Assembly (NCBI GenBank): GCA_018894105.1
Contig: CM032118.1
Coordinates: 36,498,690 to 36,562,689, forward strand
From: Jacaranda mimosifolia
Taxonomy: Eukaryota; Streptophyta; Magnoliopsida; Lamiales; Bignoniaceae
Direction of reading: 5' to 3'
Length of the DNA stretch: 64,000 nucleotides
The notes beneath the pieces were generated by a model. It saw nothing but the letters and a program-made list of their open reading frames with translations, made no database searches and was not told the DNA's origin. Every line of letters starts with the position of its first letter. Positions within the stretch are counted from its first letter, which is position 1. Shown in pieces: positions 11,366 through 23,800 of this stretch. Made by a program: the position numbers and the translations under genes.

Positions 11366-13276
11366 ATTACTAAGCACCCAAAAGTTGAAGATATGAATAT
11401 GTCCACTTCCTCAGGAATGCTAAAGTCATCTATTGAACAACCACCCACTTTAGAATTAAAACCTCTTCCTGATCATTTACGATATTCTTATTTGGGAAGT
11501 TCATCTACATTACCTGTTATTATTTCATCCTTGTTGTCTGATGAGCAGGAAGATAGATTATTGAGAGTGTTAAGGGAGCATAAAAAAGCACTTGGATGGA
11601 CAATTGCAGATATTAAAGGAATTAGCCCTTCATTTTGCATGCACAGAATTCTACTTGAGGACAATCAGAAGGGCTCCATTGAACATCAAAGGAGATTGAA
11701 TCCCATAATAAAAGAAGTAGTGAAGAAAGAAATTATTAAGTGGCTTGATGCAGATATTATTTATCCCATCTCAGATAGTTCATAGGCAAGTCCAGTACAA
11801 TGTGTACCAAAGAAAAGAGGCATGATAGTGGTGAAGAATGACAGTAATGAACTTATTCCAACAAGGACAGTTAGTGGATGGCGAGTATGCATGGATTATC
11901 GAAAGTTGAACAAAGCCACGAGAAAGGATCACTTCCCTTTGCCCTTCATTGATCAGATGCTGGATAGACTGGCAGGTAAGGAATACTATTGCTTCTTAGA
12001 TGATTATTCGGGATACAATCTGATTGCCATAGCTCCGGAAGATCAGGAAAAGACAACATTTACTTGTTCATATGGTACTTTCGCTTTCCGGAGGATGCCT
12101 TTTGGCCTTTGCAATGCACCGGCTACTTTCCAGAGATGCATGATGTCAATCTTCACTGATATGGTAGAAAATTTTGTCAAGGTATTTATGGATGATTTTT
12201 CAGTTTTTGGAAATTCTTTTGATGAATGTTTGAATAATCTTGCACTCGTTTTAAAAAGATGTGAAGAAACTAACCTTGTTCTAAATTGGGAGAAATGTCA
12301 TTTTATGGTAAGAGAATGGATAGTTCTTGGGCATAGGGTCTCTAGCAAAGGAATTGAGGTAGATAAGGCAAAAATTGAAACAATTGAAAAACTTCCACCC
12401 CCATCATCAATGGAAGGTATTTGTAGTTTTTTGGCACATGCAGGTTTCTATAGGCGTTTTATTAAGGATTTCTCTAAAATTTCTAAACCTCTATGTAATA
12501 TGCTAGAAAAAGATGTACCTTTTAAATTTGATGATAAATGTCTTAAGGCTTTTAATTTATTAAAAAGGAAACTTATCTCTGCACCTATTATTGTTGTACC
12601 TGATTGGGATCTACCTTTTGAACTAATGTGTGATGTTAGTGACTTTCCTGTTGGTGCTATTTTAGGCCAGTGCAGGGAGAAGATCTTTCATTCAATATAT
12701 TATGCTAGCAAAACAATAACAGATGCGCAGGTAAATTATACCACCACAGAGAAGGAGCTATTGGCTGTAGTATTTGCATTCGATAAGTTTCGCTCATATT
12801 TGGTAGGAACCAAGGTAATAGTATATATAGACCATTCAACTATCAGATATCTAGTGGAAAAGAAAGATACAAAGCCAAGACTGATTAGATGGGTGTTGTT
12901 GCTACAAGAATTTGATCTGGAAATTAGAGATAAGAAAGGCTCAGAAAATCAAATCGATGATCACTTGTCAAGGTTAGAAAGTACAGAAATTGTAAATGAG
13001 AAGACAATGATCAAAGAAACATTCCTGGATGAGCAATTATATGCAGTAGAAGAGAAAGGGGTTCCATGGTATGCAGACTTGGTAAATTATATAGTTAGTG
13101 GAATATTCCCTCCAGAAATTAACTCTCAACAAAAGAAGAAATTTCTCTCAGAAGTAAAGAAATATGTCTGGGACGAGCCATTCCTATTTAGAATTTGTTC
13201 AGACCAAATACTTAAGCGTTGTATCTCAGAAGAAGAAGTGAGGAGCATACTTGAGCATTGCCATTCATCCCCATAT
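11366..13276 (+). pseudogene. Truncated Ty3/gypsy polyprotein (reverse transcriptase, RNase H, start of integrase)
   Basis: The reading frame 11393-11785 continues at 11822-13315 after one in-frame TAG (11783-11785), at a point where related elements have tryptophan. The order is: pre-RT linker, RT core with [19 protein letters not shown], the catalytic FMDDF, then RNase H ([17 protein letters not shown], and a closing DHLSRLE), then the beginning of the integrase zinc-binding region (EHCHSSPY). It stops there: the rest of integrase is missing. The sequence resembles the Tat/Athila branch of gypsy elements. No 5' LTR, gag or protease is present. Several core residues look altered ([16 protein letters not shown]), so it is a dead fragment. 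Confidence 0.9.
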
Positions 13277-13334
13277 GATTCATTATTTGAACATTTTATT
13301 GAAAATAAAAAATAAATAAAATGATAAATTTAAT
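13277..13334 (-). repeat. Short inverted copy of the OCT 3' flank
   Basis: The 58 bases between the broken gypsy frame and the LTR palindrome are the reverse complement of 11241-11300 in the copy B flank, with a short internal deletion, and run in the same sense as about 1662-1725 in the copy A flank. There is no polypurine tract before the LTR, so the LTR is not a normal 3' end of the upstream fragment. Confidence 0.7.
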
Positions 13335-14544
13335 TGTTAAGTCTATATTAGTATTAATTTTAATATCATGTTTAGGACTTAGCAAATAATTTTCTTGTTT
13401 AAAAAATTATAATTCCCTTGCTAATTGGTGAAAATTTGGAATTACAGGAATATAAGTGGAGAAGTTACAAAATGGGACAAATTGATAAAAGTTGATGGGA
13501 ATGCTGATAGGATGACACTTCATGATCTAATCAAGGATTGGCAGAAAAGTCTTTTTATTTATTTGAGTCCTATTCTAATTAGAAGACTCTTTTAATCAAT
13601 TATAAATAGGCCTTTTAGACACTTAGTTTGGGGGGATTTGCTATTTTGGAGATTAGAAGTATCACGAGAATTCAGGATTTAGAGGAGGACAAAGTGGAGA
13701 TCAGATTCATCTAGGAATAAAGTTTCTTCTTCTCCCTTTGATTTTGTTTTTAATTCTGGATTTGAAACGATGTTTCGTTTTATTCATATTTTGTTTGACA
13801 ATTCAATCATGAACTAATTCGTTACTCTAAGATTATGGTGGATTCTTTTGAATAAATTGAAGCATGATTTTTTTCCATGAAATTAATAGCGCTTAAGGTT
13901 ATTTCTTCTATTGTGTACTTTTTCTATTTGATTGCCTGATCAACAATTAAGTGTATCTTTAAACCCTAGAGGAGTCTTGGAAAAGAAAATCTAGGGATTG
14001 ATTGACAATAGAAGACCTTAGGATTAATTGTTCAAATTGATGAACTAATTAATTTGTGAGTAGGATAGGAATATACCTGCTTGCCTTAGGGAGTTAGTTG
14101 AGTGGTACAACCTTATTCATAATTTAGTTAATTCATATAGGAATATAGTGAATTGAATAAATTAGGAATTTGATTGCGGGTAATTCGGAAGAACCTCGTA
14201 ATTGTATAATTCTATAAGACTCAAGACTAATAACCTGCTATTAATTTCATAGGGAGAAAATTATGTAATCAACTTATTTGATTGATGAAATCATAATCCT
14301 AGGCTTCTATATCCTGATAGAAATCTTAATCAATACCTTTTTTCTTATTTTCATTAGTTTAGTTTTAATTCTTATTTAATTGATTTTGTTTGAATAAAAC
14401 AAGTGTGTGGTAAATTAATAATTAGTAGCGAATAATTTAGTTCCTCGTGGGATCGACACTCTTCTCATCATTTTATTACTTGTTGCGACACGTGCAATTG
14501 CGTAATTGTTTGCATCATTTATCTTTGCACAAAAACCATCAACA
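13335..14544 (+). repeat. Gypsy LTR, left arm of palindrome
   Basis: About 1,210 bp, starting TGTTAAGTC and ending ACCATCAACA. It carries TATAAATAGG near 13602. It belongs to the same family as the LTR at 28322-29527 (opposite orientation). It is joined tail-to-tail, with only two bases between, to the LTR at 14547-15746. Confidence 0.88.
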
Positions 14545-14546
14545 AG

Positions 14547-15746
14547 TGTTGTGCAAAATAAATAATGCAAACAATTACGCAATTGCACGTGTCGCAACAA
14601 GTAATAAAATGATGAGAAGAGTGTCGATCCCACGAGGAACTAAATTATTCGCTACTAATTATTAATTTACCACACACTTGTTTTATTCAAACAAAATCAA
14701 TTAAATAAGAATTAAAGCTAAACTAATGAAAATAAGAAAAAAAGTATTGATTAAGATTTCTATCAGGATATAGAAGCCTAGGATTATGATTTCATCAATC
14801 AAATAAGTTGATTACATAATTTTCTCCCTATGAAATTAATAGCAGGTTATTAGTCTTGAGTCTTATACAATTATACAATTACGAGGTTCTTCCGAATTAC
14901 CCGCAATCAAATTCCTAATTTATTCAATTCACTATATTCCTATGTGAATTAACTAAATTATGAATAAGATTGTACCACTCAACTAACTCCCTAGGGCAAA
15001 CAGGTATATTCCTATCCTACTCACAAATTAATTAGTTCATCAATTTGAACAATTAATCCTAAGGTCTTCTATTGTCAATCAATCCCTAGATTTTCTTTTC
15101 CAAGACTCCTCTAGGGTTTAAAGATACACTTAATTATTGATCAGGCAATCAAATAGAAAAAGTACACAATAGAAGAAATAACCTTAAGCGCTGTTAATTT
15201 CATGGAAGAAAATCATGCTTCAATTTATTCAAAAGAATCCACCATAATCTTAGAGTAACGAATTAGTTCATGATTGAATTGTCAAACAAAATATGAATAA
15301 AACGAAACATCGTTTCAAATCCAGAATTAAAAACAAAATCAAAGGGAGAAGAAGAAACTTTATTCCTAGATGAATCTGATCTCCACTTTGTCCTCCTGTG
15401 AATTCCGAATTTTTGCTATACTTTTGATCTCCAAAATAGAAAAAATCCGCCTCCAACTAAGTGTCTAAAAGGCCTATTTATAACTGATTAAAAGTCTTCT
15501 AATTAGAATATGACTCGAATAAATAAAAAGACTTTTTTGTCCATCCTTAATTAGATCATGATGTGTCATTCTGTCAGCATTTCCATCAACTTTTATCAAT
15601 TTGTCTCCTTTTGTAGCTTCTCTACTAATATTCATGTAATTCCAAATTTTCACCAATTAGCAAGGGAATTATAATTTTTTAAACAAGAAAATTATTTGTT
15701 AAGTCCTAAACATGATATTAAAATTAATACTAATATGGACTTAACA
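14547..15746 (-). repeat. Gypsy LTR, right arm of palindrome
   Basis: About 1,200 bp, the reverse complement of 13335-14544 with many scattered substitutions and small indels (for example ctaatcaaggattggcag versus ctaattaaggatggac). The divergence argues against an assembly fold-back artefact. It ends with ggacttaaca. Mirror-image reading frames at 14415-14633 and 14447-14665 are a by-product of the palindrome and are not genes. Confidence 0.88.
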
Positions 15747-16711
15747 TATAAACTTATAATGAATCACAAAAATTTTATTTTATGTGACCGTTATCTTCCT
15801 AGTTATGCAAATTACATGTATATATATTAGATGTATGAAAATTTTTAATATAATAAATATAATAATATGTATAGGAAATATTATATATAAATAAGAACTG
15901 TATGCAAACAATTGTTAATATATACATAAATATTACAAGGAGTGCATTCCACTAAATAGATTGTAAAGTTTTTAGAGACATATGTATAAATACCTTTTTT
16001 CTTTTTCTTTTTCTTTTTTTTTTTTCATTCAAATTCTTCCAATATCAGTTTAAAGTGGTACCTTACTACTTTCTCCTCTCACCATGAAGTTCAAAGTATT
16101 CAGTTTGATCACACTAAATATTAATTTTAATCTTTAATTATAATTAAATTCACTATTTAATTAGGAAAGACACCAATTAGTAGTGTTCCTCGTTAATTAT
16201 ATCACTCCCTACAACACTACTTCACATCATTTTGTATTTATTTCCTTTTGAGTGGCTTAGCACTTTGAAATCTATTATACCTACTAGCAAATTTGGCATA
16301 TCCTATTCATGCTAAAAAATTTATAATGTAAAATAAATGAATATTCTATTTAATGATAAACACTTTTTAATAGTTTTAATATATTCACTTAAATTTTTAC
16401 ATACATAAAAAAAAAATGATATAAAAGTAATAGTAGAATATAGAGCACATAAGTTGTAACTGGTAATAATTGGTCATATATAAATTGTAATTATAAAGAT
16501 TAAAAGATAATAATGAGAACATTTTAGATGATCACTTAAAAATACACAATTGATATTTTATTAATAATATGATAATGACACTACACCAATATATATATGT
16601 ACATATGTTGTATATTTATATTGGCTAACAAGATTCAGAACGCTTCATTTTAGGACTGATAATTACTTAAAACCATGCATATTTGACCAAAATTTCTGAT
16701 AAAAGGTTCTA
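15747..16711. other. AT-rich intergenic DNA, nothing recognised
   Basis: No coding domain, paired terminal repeat or match to the transporter flanks could be seen. A pyrimidine tract lies at about 15997-16026. Confidence 0.5.
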
Positions 16712-16714
16712 TTA

Positions 16715-17080
16715 GTGATTGTTTGGTTTTGTTTTCAAAGCCCCTTTTCATTTTCTCCTGAAAATGAAAACAGAAATCTATCAATTTTTTTTTCTTATTT
16801 TTACAAATATTTTTATTTTCAACAAATTTTTTCAAACACACTATTACACTCTCTCTCCATTTTCACTTTTTATTTTTTTCTACTCACATTTGCACAACTT
16901 TTGATGCAAAAACACAATATTTTTCAAATACAACTCATTTTCAAGCCTATACAATCATTACATTTTAAACAAAACTTCAAAATAATATTTTATTTTCAAA
17001 AACATATTTATAACTAATTTTTTATTATTTCTTTTCACTAAAAAATAAAAATACCTTCAAAAAACCAAATAAAACGGCCC
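16715..17080. mobile_element. PIF/Tourist-like MITE
   Basis: The left end gtgattgtttggttttgttt pairs with the complement of the right end (gggccgttttatttggtttt). TTA flanks both sides (16712-16714 and 17081-17083). The inside is AT-rich with GAAAATGAAAA words at the left. Similar elements occur at 54094-54520 and, starting near 63791, at the window edge. Boundaries depend on a 3-bp duplication and are less secure than for the other MITEs. Confidence 0.6.
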
Positions 17081-17083
17081 TTA

Positions 17084-17716
17084 GCTTCCTGTTTTGGAGT
17101 AGCAATTGGCTTCTTTGGAACTGATGTATGTGCTGGCAAGCACACCCACTTACCCTATTACATCTAGGATATATCTCTGTATGTATATATCTCAAAGCCC
17201 GGTTGGCTAATTAACAAACTAATCTGCTTCTAGTTAAAAGCTTGTGAAGGTAGCCTTTGGCGGCTGGAATTTGTTTTGATCACATCTCAATAAGAACCTA
17301 TGAATCGCACTACACTCCAAGAATATTAGTATTAATATATTCTATGATATGATCTCTATATTCTACAATGCATACCGATGATTACTATAACAAAAATTAA
17401 TAATAAAAAAATTAAATAATAATATAAAAATTCTTATTAATAATATACATTATCATTAGTAAGTTTTATTTTATTATTAATAATATTTTTTAAATGATAA
17501 ATTTTTTTATTTTATCAAAGAGGCAAAAAGCTATTAATTAAATTAGTTAATAGCCGCAATTTACATAAATTTTTTATCACTATTAATTTTATAAAAAATT
17601 ATTATCTTAGCAAAATAAAATCTTTTACCTCTTTATATATATATATATATATATATAATATTAGTGATTGTCTGAAACATATTTATTGTCCTAAAAGTCA
17701 TCGATCCACATCCTCA
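17084..17716. other. Intergenic DNA where the coding region of copy C would be expected
   Basis: No trace of transporter coding sequence was found here, although the C-terminal codons follow immediately. The stretch is AT-rich from about 17320 with an (AT)n tract near 17635-17658. Confidence 0.5.
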
Positions 17717-17740
17717 AACTAGATGAAGGTTGTTGTGTCT
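17717..17740 (+). pseudogene. Relic of transporter copy C: last codons and stop only
   Basis: The codons cta gat gaa ggt tgt tgt gtc taa encode LDEGCCV and a stop, matching the QDGGCCV stop ending of copy E. They are followed, as in copy E, by aaacttttaaat and, after a small CACTA-like insertion, by a long stretch matching the 3' flanks of D and E. Everything upstream of these codons is unrelated. This is a transporter copy from which nearly the entire reading frame has been deleted. Confidence 0.82.
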
Positions 17741-17780
17741 AAAACTTTTAAATAAAAAAAGAAAATACGCATATATATAT

Positions 17781-18221
17781 CACTAAAAAAAAAGATAAAT
17801 TAGTGACAATATAAAAATTGTTACTAGCTCTAGATATTAGGTGACAAAAAAGATTTGTTTTCTCATCGTAATCATTTTTACAAACTAAATAATGACAATA
17901 ATAGTATTTAAGTTGTTATTATTGACAATTAGTAACACTTTATAATATCAACTTAGTGACAATAAAAATCTTATCACAAATTATAATGACAATTTTTATT
18001 GTCACCATATGGGTGTTACTAATTGATAATGATGTCAACTTAAAATATTAGTTTTTATTATTAATATGAGTCATATTATAACAAAATAAATATTATTATC
18101 ATCTAAAAAATATCACTAGCTAGTGACAATATAAAAATTATTATCATTTAATACGTATCATTAGTGATAATTTTTATATTGTTACCTATTATTTTGTCAC
18201 TAATATGACATCTTTATAGTG
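17781..18221. mobile_element. Small CACTA-like non-autonomous element, about 441 bp
   Basis: It starts CACTAAAAAAA and ends TTTATAGTG, with subterminal words such as TTAGTGACAATATAAAAATT repeated in both orientations at both ends. TAT flanks each side (17778-17780 and 18222-18224), the 3-bp duplication typical of CACTA elements. It interrupts the 3' flank of copy C relative to copies D and E (tttaaattaaaaaaatat...gtttaatttctagct). Confidence 0.8.
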
Positions 18222-18224
18222 TAT

Positions 18225-20105
18225 ATTTAGTTTAATTTCTAGCTAGTTCTGTGTCTTAATCAGCAGTAAGCCTGGTATCCTTTGGACGTAAACACGCCAT
18301 TGACGCCCACCTACCTTTCATGTTAGTTCTTAATATAAGTTTGTGTTGAAAGATGATTCTTGTTGTAATAAAGGTAATTAATTTTTTAAAGTATTGTTAA
18401 TTAATTTCAGATTGTACGGATTTTGTTCTTTTGCAATACTACTTTCTTTCTATTTTCATTCAATACACAGTTGGATTATGAGATGATTGTCATATCATAA
18501 AAAATTAATTTAATAGTAGACATTATTTTTCCTTAACTATAATCTTAAATCAAGTTAAATTCAATTATTTACGTAATTAATAAAAAAAATTAATTAAAAA
18601 AACTCCTTAAAGAGTACTTCGGATGAGAGCAATCACAGTGAATATTGCCGAAGAAAGACCAAGGCACAAGGTTTTCTGATTTGATGAAGACAAACATTAG
18701 TATTGTAACTTTATTTTCATACTTATCCGTGGAAGGATTTATTAGTTTGTTGTCAACTAATTAAGAAAATTTTCGTGTAAGAAAAAAAATTGTTTTATTT
18801 TCATTCATATAATTTTCGATGAAGATTAAGTTGTTGATAGTTGGAGATTTTGATTCACATTGACTATAAATTGCTTTAAGTCCATAGTTTTATAATTCTT
18901 GAAATTGGTTTGGTGGTATTAATCAAAAAAAGTTGCAGATCATCTTGAATTTTTTCTGGTTCAGAACAAGAAACGTTGTTGGGCTACAATTATATATTGT
19001 GAAATTAGGTGTCAGTGAAAATTTCATATTTATTTTTCAGCTTGATTTTGTGGTTCAGAAGCGCTCTTATTCACTGAGTATTGGTTGACATCGTTATCAC
19101 GTCTTATATTATTAATTACGGATGGCTACTTTCTTTAAAGAATTTAATTTCCTTGCATGCATTTATTTTGCAAATTGATTGAATCACGCCCTTTTCTTGT
19201 GGAGGAGCCACGTTTTTGTTGGTCCCTTCTCTGCCCTAATTAAAGTGCTTCTAAGCATTTCATGATCTTTCCATTTGTGTCTTCCTCCAAACTATTAACT
19301 ATGAATGAGATTTAGAAGACATTGCAGAAAGAAAATTGAATTTTGGGGAGCAATGAAAGTTTCCTGTCCATATTTTCGATTCGAGAGATTGGAAAGGTGG
19401 ACAGAGATGAGTTATTGACTTTTCTTAACTAATAAAGTTATTGCTTATAAAGTTGAATTTAATTTGAGTTAAAATTGTGATTAGGGAAATATTATATGTA
19501 CCATTAGGTTAATGTTTTTATGATGTCAATTATTTAAGTGTATATTGGGTGTAATTAAAGAGAAAGTATATTGTCCAGTGGCTTGTCGTTCAAGTGGCAT
19601 CCGTCTCCTTTATTATGTGGAAATTTTTGTGTTCGATTCAAAATATGGACCTCATGTGTTGTCATTTATAATATTATCTCTTTAGAAAAAAGAAAAAAAA
19701 ATGTATTGATGAAGGGTCAAATCTAGATTGCATTAGGATCAATACAATCATTAATTTTTGATGCCATTATGACCATGTTAAGATCAATTAATTCCTCACC
19801 TTTGCGGATACTAAATATAATATAATATCATTTGCGCGGTCGACATCGCGTTGGAGAGCATGTGCCTTCCAGACCCAAGTCTTCATCACGCCTGCTGGCT
19901 TGTTGTCATAAAACTTGAGTTCGGAATTTCATTAGAATAAAAGTAATGGGCCAATCAATCAAACTACTCTAAACTAATGATTGATCCAAGTTGACTATTG
20001 TATCAATTAAAAAGGATGGATAACTAATACAACAAATTGTATCTTCCCCACTCCAAGCGAGGCAAGTGGGAAAATCGTACTGCATCAAGAAAGTGCATAA
20101 TTAAC
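18225..20105 (+). repeat. 3' flank and spacer module M of lost copy C
   Basis: Matches 61600-61748 after copy E and 56755-58260 after copy D, including ttaatttctagct, agcagtaagcctggtat, ttagtttgttgtcaactaattaagaa, ggaggagccacgttttt and gcatgtgccttccaga. The site gagatttagaagacattgca (near 19308) is the empty version of the Tourist-like insertion in copy D. The M part ends at TTAAC, where the copia element inserted. No genes. Confidence 0.85.
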
Positions 20106-20795
20106 TATTGATTTTGCCTTGAAATTTGGGCCGAATCAACGAGAACCAAAAAAAGAATAGAGCGAAATGGAGCAGGGTTCGAAATGGGCACATGAGACTG
20201 AGCCAGGAAGCAGCAACTTGCACCTGAGAGCAAGGCAAGGCGCGCCCGGGTGCAAGCCTTACTGGAACGGGCAAGTAGGCAACACGACTTGCGCCCAGGC
20301 GCAAGACGCGCACACCTCGGTGCACGACACAGTGATGTGCCGTGCCAGGGCGCAAGTTGTGCATGCCCTAGCGCGGCGTCTTTTGCATTCCTGCGCCCTG
20401 GAGTAAGTTAGTTTCACTAGGGTGCCTACAGAGCCTAATTTTGGAAAAATAGGGCACGCGGCGCAAGCCCACGGGCCTTGGGCTTTGATTTTCTAGTACA
20501 TATATTAGTTTTTTCTTTCAGGAAAAGGATCACAAACATAACACAAGGGCTTCTTAACTGCTTTTGAGTAATTCTCTCAAGACAGAGTATAGACTGAGGG
20601 TGTTAAGTGTTTTCGTAAGATTTGTGGGATTTAAGTTTGTACTTGTGCTTTGATTTGAGATCAATAAAATTCTTTTTCTTTGTTGGGTGGATTAGGCACA
20701 TCGCCAAATCACGTTAAATCTTATTGTCATAATTCCATCGAATTACTTTACTGTTATTTCATTGTTTCAGCAATAAATCCTCCTGGGTTACAACA
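20106..20795 (+). repeat. 5' LTR of copia element
   Basis: 690 bp, starting TATTGATTTTGCC (ancestral TGTTG, from comparison with the 3' LTR) and ending TACAACA. It contains several GC-rich palindromic words such as CTTGCGCCCAGGCGCAAG. It is about 105 bp longer than its partner because the 3' LTR has lost the middle of this GC-rich block. Confidence 0.93.
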
Positions 20796-20822
20796 AATTG
20801 GTATTGGAGTAGGTTGGATCAA

Positions 20823-23800
20823 ATGTCAGGCATGAAGTACGAGGTAGAGAAGTTTGATGGGAAGAACGACTTTGGGCTGTGAAAGATGAAAGTTTATGCT
20901 CTCTTGTGTCAACAAAGTTTACAAAGAGCATTAAAGGGCAGAGATTCCTTGCCGGAAATACTGAAAGACGAGAAAGACGAATTCATGGCGAAGGCTTACG
21001 GTACTCTGGCGTTATCGTTGGCAGATAATGTACTGAGAGAGGTTGCCACAAAAAGTACGCCAGCGGATTTATGGAAAAAGATGGAGAGTCTATACATGAC
21101 GAAGTCCCTAACAAATTGGTTGTATTTGAAATAGCAATTATATACATTAAGGATGAAGGAAGGTATATCTATCACTCGGCATATTGATTTTTTCAATAAG
21201 GTGATTTTGGATCTCGCTAATATAGATGTCAAAATTGATGATAAGGTCAAGCTTTAATTCTCTTGTGTTCTCTGCCAAAATATTTGAGCACTTGGTTACT
21301 ACTTTGTTGTATGGGAGAGATACAATTTCAATAGAGGATATGAAGGTCTCATTGAATTCCAACGAGTTGAGAACATATGTCATGGGAAGCAATGATGGTG
21401 AAAGTGGGGAAGGATTGGTGGCAAAAGGGAGACCGAAAGAAAGGGGAAGGAGTAAAGACCAATCAAAGTCCGGAACCAAGCCTAAAAATGGTGAAAAGTG
21501 TTTTAGGTGTGGTGGAAAGGGCATTGGAAATGAAATTGTTCGAAACGAGGAAAGGCGAAGGATGTAGGTGAAACTTATGATCAGAAAAGGGATTATGTCG
21601 CAGGAATTGTTGAGGATGAGTCTGATAGTAGGTTTGTTCTCAACGTTGCCAAAACTTTGCTAAGCTCTGAATGGATTTTGGATAGTGGTAGTTCCTACCA
21701 CATGTGCCCACGAGAAGATTGATTTATCACATACTAGAAATATGATGGTGGTAAAGTGTTTATGGGAAACGATGCTTCTTGCAGGGTTGTAGGAATTGGC
21801 TCAGTTTGTATCAGAATGCATGATGAGATTGTAAGGACCTTAACAGATGTGCGTCATGTTCCAAATCTGAAGAAAAATCTAATATCGCTGGGTACTCTAG
21901 ACAAGAATGGTTGTGAGTACAGAGCTCGAGATGGAGTTCTATGGGTTTCCAAAGGTACATTACTTATCATGAAAGGAGACAAGCGAAACGACCTTTACAT
22001 ATTGCAGGGAGACACGATTTCTGGTACTACAGCAGTTTCTTCATCAGTCAATGATACTACGAGACTATAGCATATGCAGCTTGGGCATATGAGTGAGATG
22101 GAGATGTCGGAACTGAGCAAATGAGGATTGCTTGGTGGATAGAAGACTGGAAAGCTGGATTTATGCGAGCAGTGTGTGCTGGGCAAGCAACACAGGGTGA
22201 AATTCGGCACTGCAGTCATAGGACCAAAGGCACCTTGGTTTACATTCACTTAGATGTTTCAAAGGGATGTGCAAGGTACATGCTGACGTTCATAGATGAT
22301 TTCTCACGAAGAGTATGGGTGTACATGCTGAAGTATAAGGATGAGGTGTTTGTCAACTTCAAGCAATGGAAGACCTTAATTGAGAAGCAGACAGGAAATA
22401 AGATCAAGCACTTGAGGACTGACAATGGATTGGAGTACTGCAACAAGGAATTTCAGAAATTCTGTGATAAGGAAGGAACTGTGAGGCATCGCATAGTTGT
22501 ACATACACCACAGTAGAATGGAGTTGCAAAATAGATGAACAAGACTATCTTGGAAAGAGCTAAATGCATGCTCTTTAACACCGGATTGTACAAGAATTTT
22601 TGGGCAGAAGTGATTAACACTGCGTGTTATTTGGTGAATTGGTCACCATCAACTGCTTTGGATTGCAAGATACCAATGGAAGTTTGGTCTGGGTCTCCTA
22701 CTGATTACTCAAATCTAAGAGTATTTGGGTGTCCAGCCTATGCTCATGTTCGGGATGGGAAGCTTGAGCTAAGGGCTAGAAAGTGCATATTCTAGGCTAT
22801 GCAGATGGAGTCAAAGGTTATCATTTATGGCGTAATGATGACAAGGGCTCCAAGATGATTATCAGCAGGGATGTGACATTTGATGAGTCTGCAATGATGA
22901 AGAATGTGGAGTAGCAGGAATGCAGTCAACAAAGTGTTAAGGAAAATGTGGAGATTCATATTGATCATCCACAAGTTTCAACGGGGAAACAAAAGGTGGT
23001 AGATAAAGCTGGTGAGAGCACATTATCACCTAATCAACAGTAGGAAAATGAACCACTACAAAATTATTGCTTGGTTTGTGATAAGAAAAGGAGGTAGATC
23101 AAACCACCACAGCGTTTTGCTTACTCAGATCTGGTAGTTTATGCTTTGAGTTTAGTCGAGGAGTTTGTATGAGATGATCCAGTCTCATACAAAGAGGCAA
23201 TTTCCATGCCAGATTCTAATAAATGGGTTGCAACTATGAGTGAAGAGATAGAGTCTCTACACAAGAATAGCACATAGGAGCTGGTTGATGTACCCAAAGG
23301 ACAGAAGATTGTAGGTTGCAAATGGATCTACAAGAAGAATGAAGGGATTCCCGATGTTGAAGATGCTAGACACAAGGCGCGATTGGTTGCTAAGGGTTTT
23401 ACTCAAAGAGAGGGTGTTGACTTTCATGAAGTATTCTCCCTAGTTGTAAAACATACTTCCATTCGTGTTTTACTTGCCATGGCTGCTCTGTTTGCTATGG
23501 AGCTGGAGTAGATGGATGTGAAAACAACATTTCTGCATGGTGAGTTGGAGGAATAAAACTACATGAGTCAACCAGAAGGATTCGTTGTTCCCAAGAAACA
23601 AAATCAAGCATGTCTTTTGAAGAGGTCATTATATGGCTTGAAGCAGTCTCCCAGGCAGTGGTATAAAAGGTTTGATGCTTTTATTACCAAGATAGGATAT
23701 ACTAGAAGCAAATTTGATTATTGCGTATATTATAAAATTTGTAGTGATAGCCTTCTCGTATATTTGCTGTTGTATGTTGATGATATGTTGGTTGCCTCTA

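Noticed and set aside
14415..14665. Two mirror-image 72-residue frames
   Set aside because: Both arise from the LTR palindrome and encode the same non-protein LTR sequence.
13335..15746. Palindrome as assembly or read fold-back artefact
   Set aside because: The arms carry many independent substitutions and indels, which an artefact would not produce.
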